In this document: positions 10,305 to 19,249 of the stretch, in pieces
Layout: every line of letters starts with the position of its first letter
How positions within the stretch are numbered: the stretch's first letter is position 1
Assembly: GCF_000695685.1 (NCBI RefSeq)
Contig: NZ_JFFR01000020.1
Span: 62,001 to 126,000 of the forward strand
DNA length: 64,000 bases
Direction of reading: 5' to 3'
From: Vibrio fortis
GTDB taxonomy: Bacteria; Pseudomonadota; Gammaproteobacteria; Enterobacterales; Vibrionaceae
Notes under the pieces: generated by a model
Database searches by the model: none
What the model saw: the letters and a program-made list of their open reading frames with translations, nothing else
Told to the model about the DNA's origin: nothing
Program-made: the position numbers and the translations under genes

Positions 10305-10790
10305 TGAGGGATGCGAGTAAGCGAGTGGCGAAGAGCTTGTTTTTGATTGCTCCCAAACTCCCCGTACTCAGAGCTGTAAAATCTTTTCGTATCTCGAATC
10401 TCGTTACTCGTATCAATGATCAGATACGAGATGCGAGTATACGAGTGGCGAAGAGCCTGTTTTTGAGTGCTCCCAAACTCCGCGTACTCAGAGCTGTAAA
10501 ATCTTTTCGTATCTCGAATCTCGTTACTCGTATCAATGATCAGATACGGGATGCGAGTAAGCGAGTGGCGAAGAGCCTGTTGTTGATTGCTCCCAAGCTC
10601 TGCGTATTCAAGAGTATAAGAGCTTTTCGTATCTCGAATCTCGTTACTCGAATCAATGATTAGATACGGAATACGAGTACACAAGTGGTGAAAAGCTCGC
10701 TCTCTATTGCTCTTCGTATCCCGAACCTCGTCTACTCGAATCCAAAAAATCTTTTCGCATCTCGAATCCCGTTCACTCGCATCTAAAAAA
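10305..10790. repeat. 120-bp tandem repeat array, about 3.5 to 4 units
   Basis: Unit landmarks recur at exact 120-base steps: ATGCGAGTA-type motifs at 10311, 10431, 10551 and 10671 (the last is ATACGAGTA). Units 1 and 2 are nearly identical; unit 3 is diverged and unit 4 is degraded and shorter. Each unit holds GTGGCGAAGAGC, GCTCCCAA and CTCGAATCTCGTTACTCG, with partial inverted symmetry between the TCTCGAATCTCG part and the ATACGAGATGCGAG part. Because 120 is a multiple of three, long frames stay open on both strands (119 codons plus, 199 codons minus). They have no convincing ribosome site and probably do not code. The array is the main content of the 737-base gap between the chitinase gene and satP. 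Confidence 0.85.
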
Positions 10791-10964
10791 CACATACAAA
10801 ACATGAACACCAAACCCTGAATATGAAACTAATATTCCATAGGATCATTTATTCAACCTTAGTTTTCGATAACTGGATTACCTCAAAATCGGTTTATAGA
10901 TTAAAATTTTCTTACAAATTTTATTGGTTTTGTTTAACCCCTATTTGATAAAGGTAAATTCGCA

Positions 10965-11558
10965 ATGTCGACCAAACTAGCTAACCCAGCGCCACTTGGC
11001 TTAATGGGTTTCGGTATGACCACTATTCTTCTTAATATTCACAACGCAGGCTTCTTCCCGATTGATTCGATGATCCTAGCTATGGGTATTTTCTACGGTG
11101 GTTTGAGTCAAGTGATTGTCGGCACAATGTGCTTTAAGCGTGGTGACACTTTCGGTACGACAGCATTTACTTCTTACGGTCTATTTTGGCTGACACTGGT
11201 TGGTCTGATCGTAATGCCTTACATGGGTCTACCAGCAAGCCCAGCAAGCTTCATGGGTTGGTACCTACTGTTATGGGGCGTATTCACAGGCTTCATGTTC
11301 ATCGGCTCTCTATGCTACCCAGTAGCGAAGCAAGTGGTATTCGGTTCTCTAACGATTCTATTCTTCTTACTTGCAGCTCGTGATTTCACTGGTAGTGAAC
11401 TAATCGGCACCATCGCTGGTTTTGAAGGTATCTTCTGTGGCGCTTCTGCAATCTACTTTGCAATGGCTCAAGTGATTAACAACGAATACGGTCGCACAGT
11501 ACTGCCAATCGGCGAGAAGAAAGCACCGCAAGTTGCAACACAAGAGATCGCAGCTTAA
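10965..11558 (+). CDS. satP: Acetate/succinate uptake permease, SatP (GPR1/FUN34/YaaH) family
   Basis: SatP imports acetate and succinate with protons across the inner membrane. The 197-residue protein begins with the family motif NPAPLGLMGFGMTT at about residues 7-20 and has six predicted helices. It keeps IHNAGFFPIDS and GDTFGTTAFTSYGLFW, both conserved in YaaH proteins. The start has a modest ribosome site (AAAGGTAAA). It stands alone, with the tandem repeat array upstream and a MITE-like element and terminator downstream. Confidence 0.92.
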   Translation: MSTKLANPAPLGLMGFGMTTILLNIHNAGFFPIDSMILAMGIFYGGLSQVIVGTMCFKRGDTFGTTAFTSYGLFWLTLVGLIVMPYMGLPASPASFMGWYLLLWGVFTGFMFIGSLCYPVAKQVVFGSLTILFFLLAARDFTGSELIGTIAGFEGIFCGASAIYFAMAQVINNEYGRTVLPIGEKKAPQVATQEIAA

Positions 11559-11583
11559 GACCGTTGTTTGGGAACAGCGCTTA

Positions 11584-11745
11584 ATACCAATCGTAGTAAA
11601 TAACTGCTCACCCTAGCTTGCTAAAATGCTCGATAACGGCGTTAGAATTTTTGATTGTAGAATAACTACTTATCGAAAAATTCTGCCTTGTTCTCAAGCC
11701 TTTTTTCTGCGCTATTTCTGATCACTTACTTACTGTGATTGGTAT
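11584..11745. repeat. MITE-like intergenic element with inverted ends
   Basis: The 162-bp segment starts ATACCAATCGTAGTAA and ends TTACTGTGATTGGTAT; the ends are inverted repeats matching at 14 of 16 positions. The inside shows further partial pairing (AGAATTTTTGA against TCGAAAAATTCT). It carries no gene. Ends of this kind are common between genes in vibrios. It occupies most of the gap between satP and the convergent symporter gene. Confidence 0.65.
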
Positions 11746-11765
11746 AGGAGAACAGGAAAACAAAA

Positions 11766-11797
11766 CGGGTTAGCCGAAATGGCTAACCCGTTTTTTT
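11766..11797. terminator. Bidirectional terminator between satP and the symporter gene
   Basis: CGGGTTAGCC and GGCTAACCCG form a perfect 10-bp stem with loop GAAAT, followed by seven T and preceded by an A-rich stretch, so it can serve both convergent genes. Confidence 0.85.
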
Positions 11798-11845
11798 ATT
11801 ATCTCTGAATAGGCCTTACAGCATCTATTCAGATCAGGAGTTTAC

Positions 11846-13393
11846 TTACGCAGATGGCTGCTCAACTGGCTTGCTGTCAGTTGTTTCAGCTTCAGGCGAT
11901 TTGCCTGTCTTACGCTTGTATTTACCTTCCCAGTAATCCGCACCTTTGATGCCAAGCTTAATTGGGTTGAATGTGTACTCAGTTACGCCTTTTTTCTGTT
12001 GCTCTTCGTAGTCTTTCAGCGCTTTCAGAGCTGGTTTAGACATGAAGAAGATGATCAGAATACCCGTAATGTTGAGCCAAGCCATCAGACCTACACCCAC
12101 ATCACCCATTGCCCATGCAAGGTTGGCGGTTTTCACTGTACCGTAGAATACCGCAGTGATAAGAACCGCTTTCAGAGCAAACATCATACCTGGGATCTTA
12201 ATAGTACGACGTAGGTACGCGATGTTCGTTTCTGCAATGTAGTAGTAAGCAAGAATAGTTGTGAACGCGAAGAAGAACAGAGCAAACGCAATGAATGGCT
12301 TACCAACACCTGGTAGAGCACTTTCGATTGCAAGCTGTGTAAATACAGGGCCGTTCGCACCGATATCTGCAGCTAGGTTCTGTACTAGGAATGCGCCTTC
12401 AGCACCACCGTGTACGTTGTATGCACCAGTGATAAGAATCATGAACGCTGTTGCTGAACATACTAGTAGCGTATCGATGTAGATAGAGAAAGATTGAACC
12501 AGACCTTGCTGTGCTGGGTGATCAACGCTTGCAGCTGCTGCAGCATGAGGACCAGTACCTTGACCTGCTTCGTTAGAGTAAACACCACGTTTTACACCCC
12601 AACCGATAGCAGCACCAACACCCGCCATAGGCGTAAATGCGTCACTAACAATCATACCGAAGATGCGTGGCACTTCACCGATGTTTAGAAGGATGATAAC
12701 GAAAGCAATCACGATGTACGCTAGCGCCATGAAAGGAACCACGATTTGCGTGAAGTTCGCAATACGCTTAACACCACCGAAGATGATGAACGCTAGGATG
12801 ATCGCAATAACAGTACCAGTGAAAACTTTAGCAAAACTGAACGTACCGATAGCTGTTTCGATCATGTCGCCTGTGCCAAACGCAGCTTCTACCGCATTAC
12901 CAATGCTGTTTGACTGAACGCCTGGTAGTAGAACACCACAAGCAAAGATTGTCGCGATAGCGAAGATCCACGCGTACCATTTCTGACCCATCGCTTTTTC
13001 GATGTAGTAAGCTGGACCACCACGGAACTCGCCTTCATCTTCTTCTTTATAGATTTGAGCCAGTGTCGATTCTGCAAACGCAGTTGCCGCGCCAAAGAAG
13101 GCAACAACCCACATCCAGAATACAGCACCAGGGCCACCGAAACCGATTGCGGCAGCAACACCAGCAATATTACCTGTACCTACGCGCCCAGAAAGTGAAA
13201 CGGCAAGTGCTTGAAAAGATGAGATACCTTTACTTGAGCTTTTGCCAGATAACAACAAACGCCACATTTCAAAGAAGTGACGAACTTGAACAAATCGGGT
13301 CATTATGGAGTAGAACAAACCTGCGCCTAGACACAAGTAAATCAGTACCGGACTCCAGATTATTCCATTCAAAAAATCAACGAATGACTGCAT
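11846..13393 (-). CDS. Sodium:alanine (AGCS family) symporter
   Basis: The 515-residue integral membrane protein belongs to the alanine/glycine:cation symporter family, which imports small neutral amino acids with sodium. It shows the family signatures FQALAVSLSGRVGTGNIAGVA near residue 60-80 and GWGVKRGVYSNEAGQGTGPHAAAAA near residue 265-290, and about eleven hydrophobic helices. The C-terminus is hydrophilic and rich in K and E. In some vibrios the homologous gene follows a glycine riboswitch; the conserved core of that switch was not found here. It is divergent from the mannitol EIIC gene. Confidence 0.92.
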   Translation of the reverse strand: MQSFVDFLNGIIWSPVLIYLCLGAGLFYSIMTRFVQVRHFFEMWRLLLSGKSSSKGISSFQALAVSLSGRVGTGNIAGVAAAIGFGGPGAVFWMWVVAFFGAATAFAESTLAQIYKEEDEGEFRGGPAYYIEKAMGQKWYAWIFAIATIFACGVLLPGVQSNSIGNAVEAAFGTGDMIETAIGTFSFAKVFTGTVIAIILAFIIFGGVKRIANFTQIVVPFMALAYIVIAFVIILLNIGEVPRIFGMIVSDAFTPMAGVGAAIGWGVKRGVYSNEAGQGTGPHAAAAASVDHPAQQGLVQSFSIYIDTLLVCSATAFMILITGAYNVHGGAEGAFLVQNLAADIGANGPVFTQLAIESALPGVGKPFIAFALFFFAFTTILAYYYIAETNIAYLRRTIKIPGMMFALKAVLITAVFYGTVKTANLAWAMGDVGVGLMAWLNITGILIIFFMSKPALKALKDYEEQQKKGVTEYTFNPIKLGIKGADYWEGKYKRKTGKSPEAETTDSKPVEQPSA

Positions 13394-13906
13394 GAGTATT
13401 TTTCCCTGTTAGTTGTACTTATGATTGTTTTTCGTACAACACAATACTTCACATGTAATGCTCTTGTTAAATTATTTATCTATCTAAGCTTAATAGTGTG
13501 ATATATCGCATGTTCTTGAGGGCTTTTGTTAACGATAAGTTCTATTTTTCCGTTTGCCATTCGACATAGAAATGCAATTTAATGCATTTTTTTAGTTAGA
13601 TCTCTCTCGGAAAAATAGAATTTCATGATGTGATTTGGTTTGGAATTAAATTTCAACTTTCTGACAAGTTGCTGATAGATGCATCAGGCTGGTGTTATGT
13701 TGTGGTTTTAATACGTAATCTTATCGGTGGCCATTCTATTAATGTGATCTATAAATCACATTTAGATTGCCGCGTTTGAGTTTTGGTGTGATCAAAATCA
13801 CAATGAGTGGGTGTGGTATGAATCTCAGACAATTGCAGGATATTTTGCCTAAGTTTGCAGATTTTACCAGAGTCATTGATTGTTACAGATGTGTTTCAGG
13901 TTCTAT
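13394..13906. other. Divergent control region with CRP site and long inverted repeat
   Basis: This 513-base gap between divergent genes holds no convincing ORF. It contains a 13-bp perfect inverted repeat (TTCTATTTTTCCG at 13540-13552, CGGAAAAATAGAA at 13608-13620), an AATGCAATTTAATGCATT palindrome-like core between them, and a consensus CRP site at 13787-13802. Confidence 0.6.
13787..13802. promoter_or_regulatory. CRP (cAMP receptor protein) site before mannitol EIIC gene
   Basis: TGTGATCAAAATCACA has perfect TGTGA and TCACA half-sites with the standard 6-base spacer. It lies 104 bases before the EIIC start, as expected for a catabolite-controlled PTS sugar gene. A second pair of half-sites at 13743-13760 has an 8-base spacer and is weaker. 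Confidence 0.75.
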
Positions 13907-14995
13907 ATGTTCTCCCCAAGTTCAAAAATCAAAGTTCAGAGTTTCGGTCGTGTTCTTGCGAACATGGTTATGCCTAGTATTGGCGCCTTTATTGCTTGGG
14001 GACTGATCTCCGCACTGTTCATACCAACGGGCTGGTGGCCGAATGAAGCTCTAGCTTCGATGGTTAGCCCAATGATCACCTTCTTGATTCCATTATTGAT
14101 TGGCTACACCGGCGGCAAGATGACAGGGGGAGAGCGGGGTGCAATTGTTGGCTCTATTGCAACCATGGGCCTGATTGTTGGAACCGATGTTCCGATGCTA
14201 ATGGGAGCGATGATCATTGGGCCATTAGGTGGCGCTGTGATTGCACGCTTTGACCGAGCCATCGAAGGCAAGGTTCGAAGTGGTTTTGAGATGCTAGTGA
14301 ATAATTTCTCTGCGGGCATCGTAGGAATGATATGTGCCATCGTTGCCTTTTTGATTGTCGGGCCTGCTGTAAAAGTGGTTTCGACTATGTTGGCCGCAGG
14401 TGTCCAGGCCATGGTCGACACTGGCTCACTGGCTTTGGTTTCTATTTTGGTGGAACCGGCGAAAATTCTTTTCCTCAACAATGCGATTAACCATGGCGTT
14501 TTCTCACCAATCGGAATTCAGCAGGTTGAACAATATGGTCAGTCGTTAGTATTCCTTATTGAGTCTAATCCAGGCCCTGGTCTTGGGGTGTTATTGGCTT
14601 ATATGGCGTTTGGCAAAGGCAGCACTAAACAAACAGCTGGTGGTGCATCCATCATTCACTTCTTCGGCGGTATTCAAGAGATCTACTTCCCTTATGTGTT
14701 AATGAAGCCTCGTTTGATTTTCGCTTTGATTGCTGGTGGTATGGCGGGCGTGACAACGTTGGTCCTGTTTGATGCGGGTTTGGTGTCAGCAGCCTCTCCG
14801 GGGTCTATCTTCGCTATTTTGGTGATGGCGCCTAAATCATCAATGTTGGGTGTCGCGCTTTCTATCGCTATCTCTACCTTAGTGTCGTTCTTATGCTCAT
14901 CACTGATTCTAAAAACAGAGCAAAGTACGGAACCTGAGCAAGAAGAAGGCTATTTAACAGGTCGACCACGCTTTTCAAATCGAACGTCAGACTAA
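13907..14995 (+). CDS. Mannitol-type PTS permease, EIIC domain only
   Basis: The 362-residue protein matches the membrane (IIC) domain of the mannitol permease MtlA from its start ([26 protein letters not shown]) to the last helix. After a short hydrophilic tail ([15 protein letters not shown]) it stops: the IIB domain with its phosphorylated cysteine and the IIA domain with its histidine are absent. The substrate motif reads [15 protein letters not shown], where MtlA normally has GGIHE. The ATG at 13907 is chosen as the family start; ATGs upstream add unrelated residues. mtlR follows after 64 bases, with no mtlD between. Phosphate might come from a separate mannitol IIBA elsewhere, or the protein may transport without phosphorylation; the sequence cannot decide. 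Confidence 0.85.
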   Translation: MFSPSSKIKVQSFGRVLANMVMPSIGAFIAWGLISALFIPTGWWPNEALASMVSPMITFLIPLLIGYTGGKMTGGERGAIVGSIATMGLIVGTDVPMLMGAMIIGPLGGAVIARFDRAIEGKVRSGFEMLVNNFSAGIVGMICAIVAFLIVGPAVKVVSTMLAAGVQAMVDTGSLALVSILVEPAKILFLNNAINHGVFSPIGIQQVEQYGQSLVFLIESNPGPGLGVLLAYMAFGKGSTKQTAGGASIIHFFGGIQEIYFPYVLMKPRLIFALIAGGMAGVTTLVLFDAGLVSAASPGSIFAILVMAPKSSMLGVALSIAISTLVSFLCSSLILKTEQSTEPEQEEGYLTGRPRFSNRTSD

Positions 14996-15059
14996 TCACT
15001 TAAAAATAACGACGTTCTTACAGCGATAGACCAACGTCACTTTAGGCTTAGAGGTAAAC

Positions 15060-15647
15060 ATGAGAAACACGCGAGCAGAAAGCGCCATGCTTTCAAAGGC
15101 CATTGAGCCTATCGACTTGCCCAATGAAGCAGAACTGCTGGAAGTGATCTCGACAGCTGAGGACGCCAGTGCGGTGTTCTTAGCGGCCTATCATGCCTTG
15201 GACGATACCATTGGCGTGTTAATGCAAACTATCTTCTATAAAGACGATTATGCCGTGAAGTTTGTTGTTGATCCTCTGCTTAAGAATCAAGGCCCTTTAG
15301 GGGATGTGATGGTTCGTAGCAAGCTGTTGTATGGACTTGGTGTGATTAACCGTGAAATCTATGAAGATGTAGAGCGTTTTGTGACCCTGAAAGAGTGGGC
15401 AGACACGCCACACAGCAGCATCTATTTTACCGACCCTGATGTGATTGAAGAGCTGCAAAAAGTCAACGTGGTACAAAGTGTGATGCCTATCGATTACGAT
15501 CAGCAAGCAGCCAACAGCCTACCGGAAGAAATGCTGACCATGTTCACTGAACGTCACAACCAAAAGGTGCAATCGAGCATAGTATTAGCCATCGCAGAAC
15601 TGGTGAGACAAATCTGCCACTGCGACACTTCATTTCTTCCTTCTTAA
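15060..15647 (+). CDS. mtlR: MtlR-like mannitol operon repressor
   Basis: The 195-residue protein is an MtlR family regulator, a helical protein that lowers mannitol operon expression in enterobacteria and vibrios. It carries the typical middle block AAYHALDDTIGVLMQTIF and VVDPLLKNQGPLGDVMVRSKLLYGLGVI followed by a charged C-terminal helix. It has no obvious classical helix-turn-helix, as is usual for the family. It lies 64 bases after the EIIC gene, so one transcript is likely. A second start (MLSKAIEPIDL, 15090) is possible. Confidence 0.85.
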   Translation: MRNTRAESAMLSKAIEPIDLPNEAELLEVISTAEDASAVFLAAYHALDDTIGVLMQTIFYKDDYAVKFVVDPLLKNQGPLGDVMVRSKLLYGLGVINREIYEDVERFVTLKEWADTPHSSIYFTDPDVIEELQKVNVVQSVMPIDYDQQAANSLPEEMLTMFTERHNQKVQSSIVLAIAELVRQICHCDTSFLPS

Positions 15648-15824
15648 GTACTCATTCAGCATTGCTTACAGTCATAATTAATCTCCTCTCAACCATTAAT
15701 ATTGTTACTAAATTTTACCCATATCATATCCGTGAAGTGCATCGAAACTCATTTTGAAACTGATTGAGTCAATGACTGTATAAATAAAAAATATCTAGCG
15801 TTTTTATATGTTTATGGAGGATTT

Positions 15825-16619
15825 ATGAAAACACTAGGCGGCGTTGTTTTGGGGAGTCTACTACTAGTAGGTTGTGGTGGCGGCGGAGGCGGTAGCAGCA
15901 GTAGCGGTGGCTCTGGTACTGGCAATTTGAGTGGCCTTCCTGACCCTGGAGGAGTATCAAGCACCAACTATGACCCACGACAGTTGCGTGCTCAAGCGAC
16001 TTTTTCCAATAGTACTGTCACTGGCTCAACTATCGTTTTTGCACTTACCTATGAGAAAGACGCAACGCGTCTGATGTCAGTCGATGATCTCGATGAAATT
16101 GAAGTGTTGGTCGATGGTACACCGGTTGTTTTGACTAATATGTACGGCTTTCTCTACTCGTATGATATGCCAGCTAATGCTTCAAGTTATGAGGTAAGTT
16201 GGAAACGTGATGGTGAGGTAATTGCTTCGACGAGTTTTGATGGTGAACCCGCTGAGATTCCGCTCACCACTCTTTACGATGGCAGTGGTGTACAGTTCAG
16301 TTGGGTAGAGCAAGCCAACACTACTTATCGCTTTGTGATTCCAGGGTTAACGTGTACGGATCGCTTCGGCAATAATGAACACTTCTCGCACTGGGAAAAT
16401 GATGATTTATCTAAGAACGTGGTTGAGGGAGGTTTGTACTATGTTCCATTTAGCCTCTTTAACAACTTCACTGAAGACCAGCTAAGAGCTACCTACCAAA
16501 CTTGTTTCGTTAGCTTAGATGTGACCGGAGAACACCACGACATTAATATTCGAGATTCTGGTTATCAAATGAAGGGCATTGCGATGGGATCTGGCGTTGA
16601 ACTGCTTACCATTTTCTAA
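15825..16619 (+). CDS. Predicted lipoprotein of unknown function
   Basis: I do not recognise this 264-residue protein. It starts with a lipoprotein signal peptide whose lipobox LLVGC puts the lipidated cysteine at residue 17, followed by a flexible GGGGGGSSSSGGSG linker. The mature part is beta-rich and acidic, with two later cysteines (LTCTD, QTCFV) that could pair. A GGAGG ribosome site precedes the ATG. It stands alone between mtlR and the convergent beta-CASP gene. Confidence 0.75.
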   Translation: MKTLGGVVLGSLLLVGCGGGGGGSSSSGGSGTGNLSGLPDPGGVSSTNYDPRQLRAQATFSNSTVTGSTIVFALTYEKDATRLMSVDDLDEIEVLVDGTPVVLTNMYGFLYSYDMPANASSYEVSWKRDGEVIASTSFDGEPAEIPLTTLYDGSGVQFSWVEQANTTYRFVIPGLTCTDRFGNNEHFSHWENDDLSKNVVEGGLYYVPFSLFNNFTEDQLRATYQTCFVSLDVTGEHHDINIRDSGYQMKGIAMGSGVELLTIF

Positions 16620-16688
16620 GTTATTCTGACCATGCTCTGAGTTATCTCTATTCAGATATTTAATCTTTGGGGAAGGTTATTCTTCCCC

Positions 16689-18038
16689 TTATTCTCTAGA
16701 AACACTATACCCACGTCCTTCAAGTAATTTGGCAAAGGTGGATTGAGCTTTTGGTTCACCATGAATCAAATGGATCGATTTTGGTGGGGGAGTGATACCC
16801 TCGATAAAGCGCATGAGATCGTTTTGTCCTGCGTGAGCGGAATAACCAGACATCGTATGAATTTGTGCGTTCACGGGGATATGAGCTTGGTCGACCTCTA
16901 CAGACATTTCTCCTTGCTGCAAAGCACGACCTAATGTTCCATGGGCTTGATAGCCCGCTAAAATCACATCAGTTCTCTTGTCGGGTAGTAAAGCTGATAG
17001 ATAGTTCATGATTCGCCCGCCCTGACACATTCCCGAAGCAGCAATCACTATCGCAGGCTCTGCTGTTGATTTAAGTCTGTTGACCAGTTTCTTGTGGGCT
17101 CGGTGATCATCAATCGTAATGCACTGCTCGAACGCCAATGGATTGCGGTGTGCTGCTAATCTCTGTTTCGCTTCCTCTCCCCATAGTTCTTTAAATTGAC
17201 GATAGGAGCGGGTGATCTTGTGTGCCATTGGCGAGTCAAGAATGATGGGCAGTTGGTGACTCAGAGAGCGCTGCTCGATCATCTGTTCAATATCAAACAG
17301 TAGCTCTTGAGTTCTTCCAACGCTAAAGGCGGGAATAAGGATTGCGCCACCATCTTCCAATGAGTGGTCAATAATGCGGTTTAGGGTTTCTGCACGCTCA
17401 GCGATATTGGAATGATTGCTCGCACCATAGGTCGATTCAATAAACAGATAGTCAACTCGTTCAGGTGAAATTGGATCGGGCAATAGGGGAGTGTTACTTG
17501 GGCCAAGGTCTCCAGAAAACACCACGACCTCTTCATTCGGTAATTTAACCTCAATATAAGCCGAACCAAGTATGTGCCCCGCGGGTTGAAAACGAGCATA
17601 AAGAGTATTTGGCCTACCATGATCCTTTTGCTTGTTGAGGTGAGGTGCTCGCGGAATTGGAAACCACTGATGGTAGGCTTGAGGCTGTATTAGTGAGTGA
17701 ATTCTTTTGAGGATTTGCTTTCGTTGGCGGTGGCTAAAGCCTTGCAGTTTCAACCCATCTTCAATCATTAGCGGGGCAATGGCAGCCGTTGCTTTGGTAC
17801 AGATGATTGGCTGATTAAAGCCAGTCGCCAGCAGCCATGGAATGCGACCAATATGATCAATATGGCTATGGGTCAGCAACAAAGCGTTTAGGTGCTGAGT
17901 CTCAAACTCAACTTCTAATGGGCGAGTATCTGCACCTTGAAACAGACCACAATCAATCAGTATTGCTTGGTCTTCCACTCTAAGCTCATGGCAAGAGCCC
18001 GTAACTGTATGTTTACCACCGTGATGAATAACCTGCAT
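16689..18038 (-). CDS. MBL-fold beta-CASP hydrolase (CPSF-type RNA-processing family)
   Basis: The 449-residue protein has the metallo-beta-lactamase core with GLFQG, the zinc motif HSHIDH near residue 57-62, and FSGDLG, then a beta-CASP cap and the terminal histidine motif (SGYSAHAGQ) and LIHGE. This arrangement is that of YSH1/CPSF-like beta-CASP enzymes, which cut or trim RNA; a few act on DNA. Bacterial members of this exact type are poorly studied. Convergent with the lipoprotein gene; plsC lies upstream in the same direction after 142 bases. Confidence 0.88.
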   Translation of the reverse strand: MQVIHHGGKHTVTGSCHELRVEDQAILIDCGLFQGADTRPLEVEFETQHLNALLLTHSHIDHIGRIPWLLATGFNQPIICTKATAAIAPLMIEDGLKLQGFSHRQRKQILKRIHSLIQPQAYHQWFPIPRAPHLNKQKDHGRPNTLYARFQPAGHILGSAYIEVKLPNEEVVVFSGDLGPSNTPLLPDPISPERVDYLFIESTYGASNHSNIAERAETLNRIIDHSLEDGGAILIPAFSVGRTQELLFDIEQMIEQRSLSHQLPIILDSPMAHKITRSYRQFKELWGEEAKQRLAAHRNPLAFEQCITIDDHRAHKKLVNRLKSTAEPAIVIAASGMCQGGRIMNYLSALLPDKRTDVILAGYQAHGTLGRALQQGEMSVEVDQAHIPVNAQIHTMSGYSAHAGQNDLMRFIEGITPPPKSIHLIHGEPKAQSTFAKLLEGRGYSVSRE

Positions 18039-18180
18039 TCGTCGCTCCTATTAAAGCCAACCTCAATTGTGCTAATCGTGACGGGCAAAGAAAATAACAG
18101 CGACGAAAGTTGCGAGGCCGCGAGCGATAAAATGTAATTGAGCCTTCACTCAGCCCAATTGTCGCGAGATATGACTCTGC

Positions 18181-18948
18181 TTATTGGGTCGAACTTTTAC
18201 GTGTATCGAGCTTTGGACTGGCTTCAGCCTCTAAGCGCGCGACTTCTGCATCAAGCTGAGCGATTTTTTCCGCCATTAAAGCGTGGCAGTGATCAGCAAG
18301 GGCTCTGGCATCACCCAGTTCGTAATCCGACACATCGATAGGTTCGAGCATTTCAGTGATCACAATGCCGTTGTTGGCGCGATTCAAATCAATCTTGTTG
18401 TGAGTGGTACTGGTACACATTGGGGTAATAGGCACACCTGCCTCAATCGCCATACGGAATGCCCCCGTTTTAAAAGGCAAGAGTCCACGGCCTTTACTAC
18501 GAGTACCTTCTGGGTAAACCCATACCGAAAGGTCTCTTTGGTGAATAGCCTCAGCTACTTGCTTAATCGTATCTCTGGCTTTGGATTTGTCTTCACGATT
18601 GATCAAAATGTTACCCGTGATCCAATACAAAACGCCAAAGAATGGAATCCACAGTAAATCGCGTTTACCCAGTGATACGGTGCGCGGCCTTAGCATTCCC
18701 GGATCGGTAACGAAATCAAATACACTCTGGTGATTCGAAATGTACACGCTGTTTTTCGGTGTTGGCGCGTTCTCTAACCCGCGCTGAATAATTGTAAGGC
18801 CAAGGATCTTTTGCAGTTGATTGAACCAGCGACAAAAGAAATACACATGCTTTGGGTTTTTAGGGCTAAACAGACAGAAAACAAGTGCACTCAGTGTTGT
18901 GGCAACCACAAACACCGTAGCCAAAATAAGACGAAGAACAGTAAGCAC
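18181..18948 (-). CDS. plsC: 1-acyl-sn-glycerol-3-phosphate acyltransferase
   Basis: PlsC puts the second acyl chain on lysophosphatidic acid at the inner membrane. The acyltransferase motifs are NHQSVFDF (HX4D) and YPEGTRSKG, preceded by an N-terminal membrane helix. A GTG start at 18948 is proposed because AAGGAG stands 6 bases before it and the protein then begins MLTVLRLILATVF, like the E. coli enzyme. An ATG at 18972 would add 8 residues and put that AAGGAG inside the gene. Length from the GTG is 255 residues; the C-terminus (AEASPKLDTRKSSTQ) is a charged tail. Confidence 0.9.
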   Translation of the reverse strand: MLTVLRLILATVFVVATTLSALVFCLFSPKNPKHVYFFCRWFNQLQKILGLTIIQRGLENAPTPKNSVYISNHQSVFDFVTDPGMLRPRTVSLGKRDLLWIPFFGVLYWITGNILINREDKSKARDTIKQVAEAIHQRDLSVWVYPEGTRSKGRGLLPFKTGAFRMAIEAGVPITPMCTSTTHNKIDLNRANNGIVITEMLEPIDVSDYELGDARALADHCHALMAEKIAQLDAEVARLEAEASPKLDTRKSSTQ

Positions 18949-19249
18949 AGCCGACTCCTTTCCACTGCACATTGGCAGTATTCAAACCGTTGAAGAAGAT
19001 TAGAGCTTCAGTTCTATTTAACCAAGTTGCAACATTTTGAGAGCGGCAGACATCAAGAGTGAGAGATGTATATAAAACCGCAGTCAAGAATCTAGGATAT
19101 CAGCACACACGTGTTCACTGGCTAGAGTGATATTGGGATCAAAGAAAACGATCATGCTGAGGAAAAAACAGTAACAACAGCATCTCTAGATAGAAATCTA
19201 TTAATCATCGACTTATCATTGAGTTAGAACTCACAACAACCGACCTAGT

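Noticed and set aside
10305..10790. Integron attC (VCR) array
   Set aside because: Period is close to VCR size, but the units lack the RYYYAAC and GTTRRRY core sites and no cassette genes lie between them.
10305..10790. CRISPR array
   Set aside because: The repeats are contiguous, with no unique spacers of even length and no cas genes nearby.
10214..10813. 199-codon minus-strand frame with 40-residue repeats
   Set aside because: It exists because the DNA repeat is 120 bases, a multiple of three. The plus strand is equally open, no ribosome site was seen, and the frame runs into the chitinase end and a terminator.
13394..13700. Glycine riboswitch before the AGCS symporter
   Set aside because: Expected from Vibrio cholerae, but the conserved core sequences were not found on the minus strand. 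Only a short GAGAGA stretch is present.
13743..13760. Second CRP site TGTGATCTATAAATCACA
   Set aside because: Half-sites are perfect, but the spacer is 8 bases, not 6, so canonical CRP binding is unlikely.
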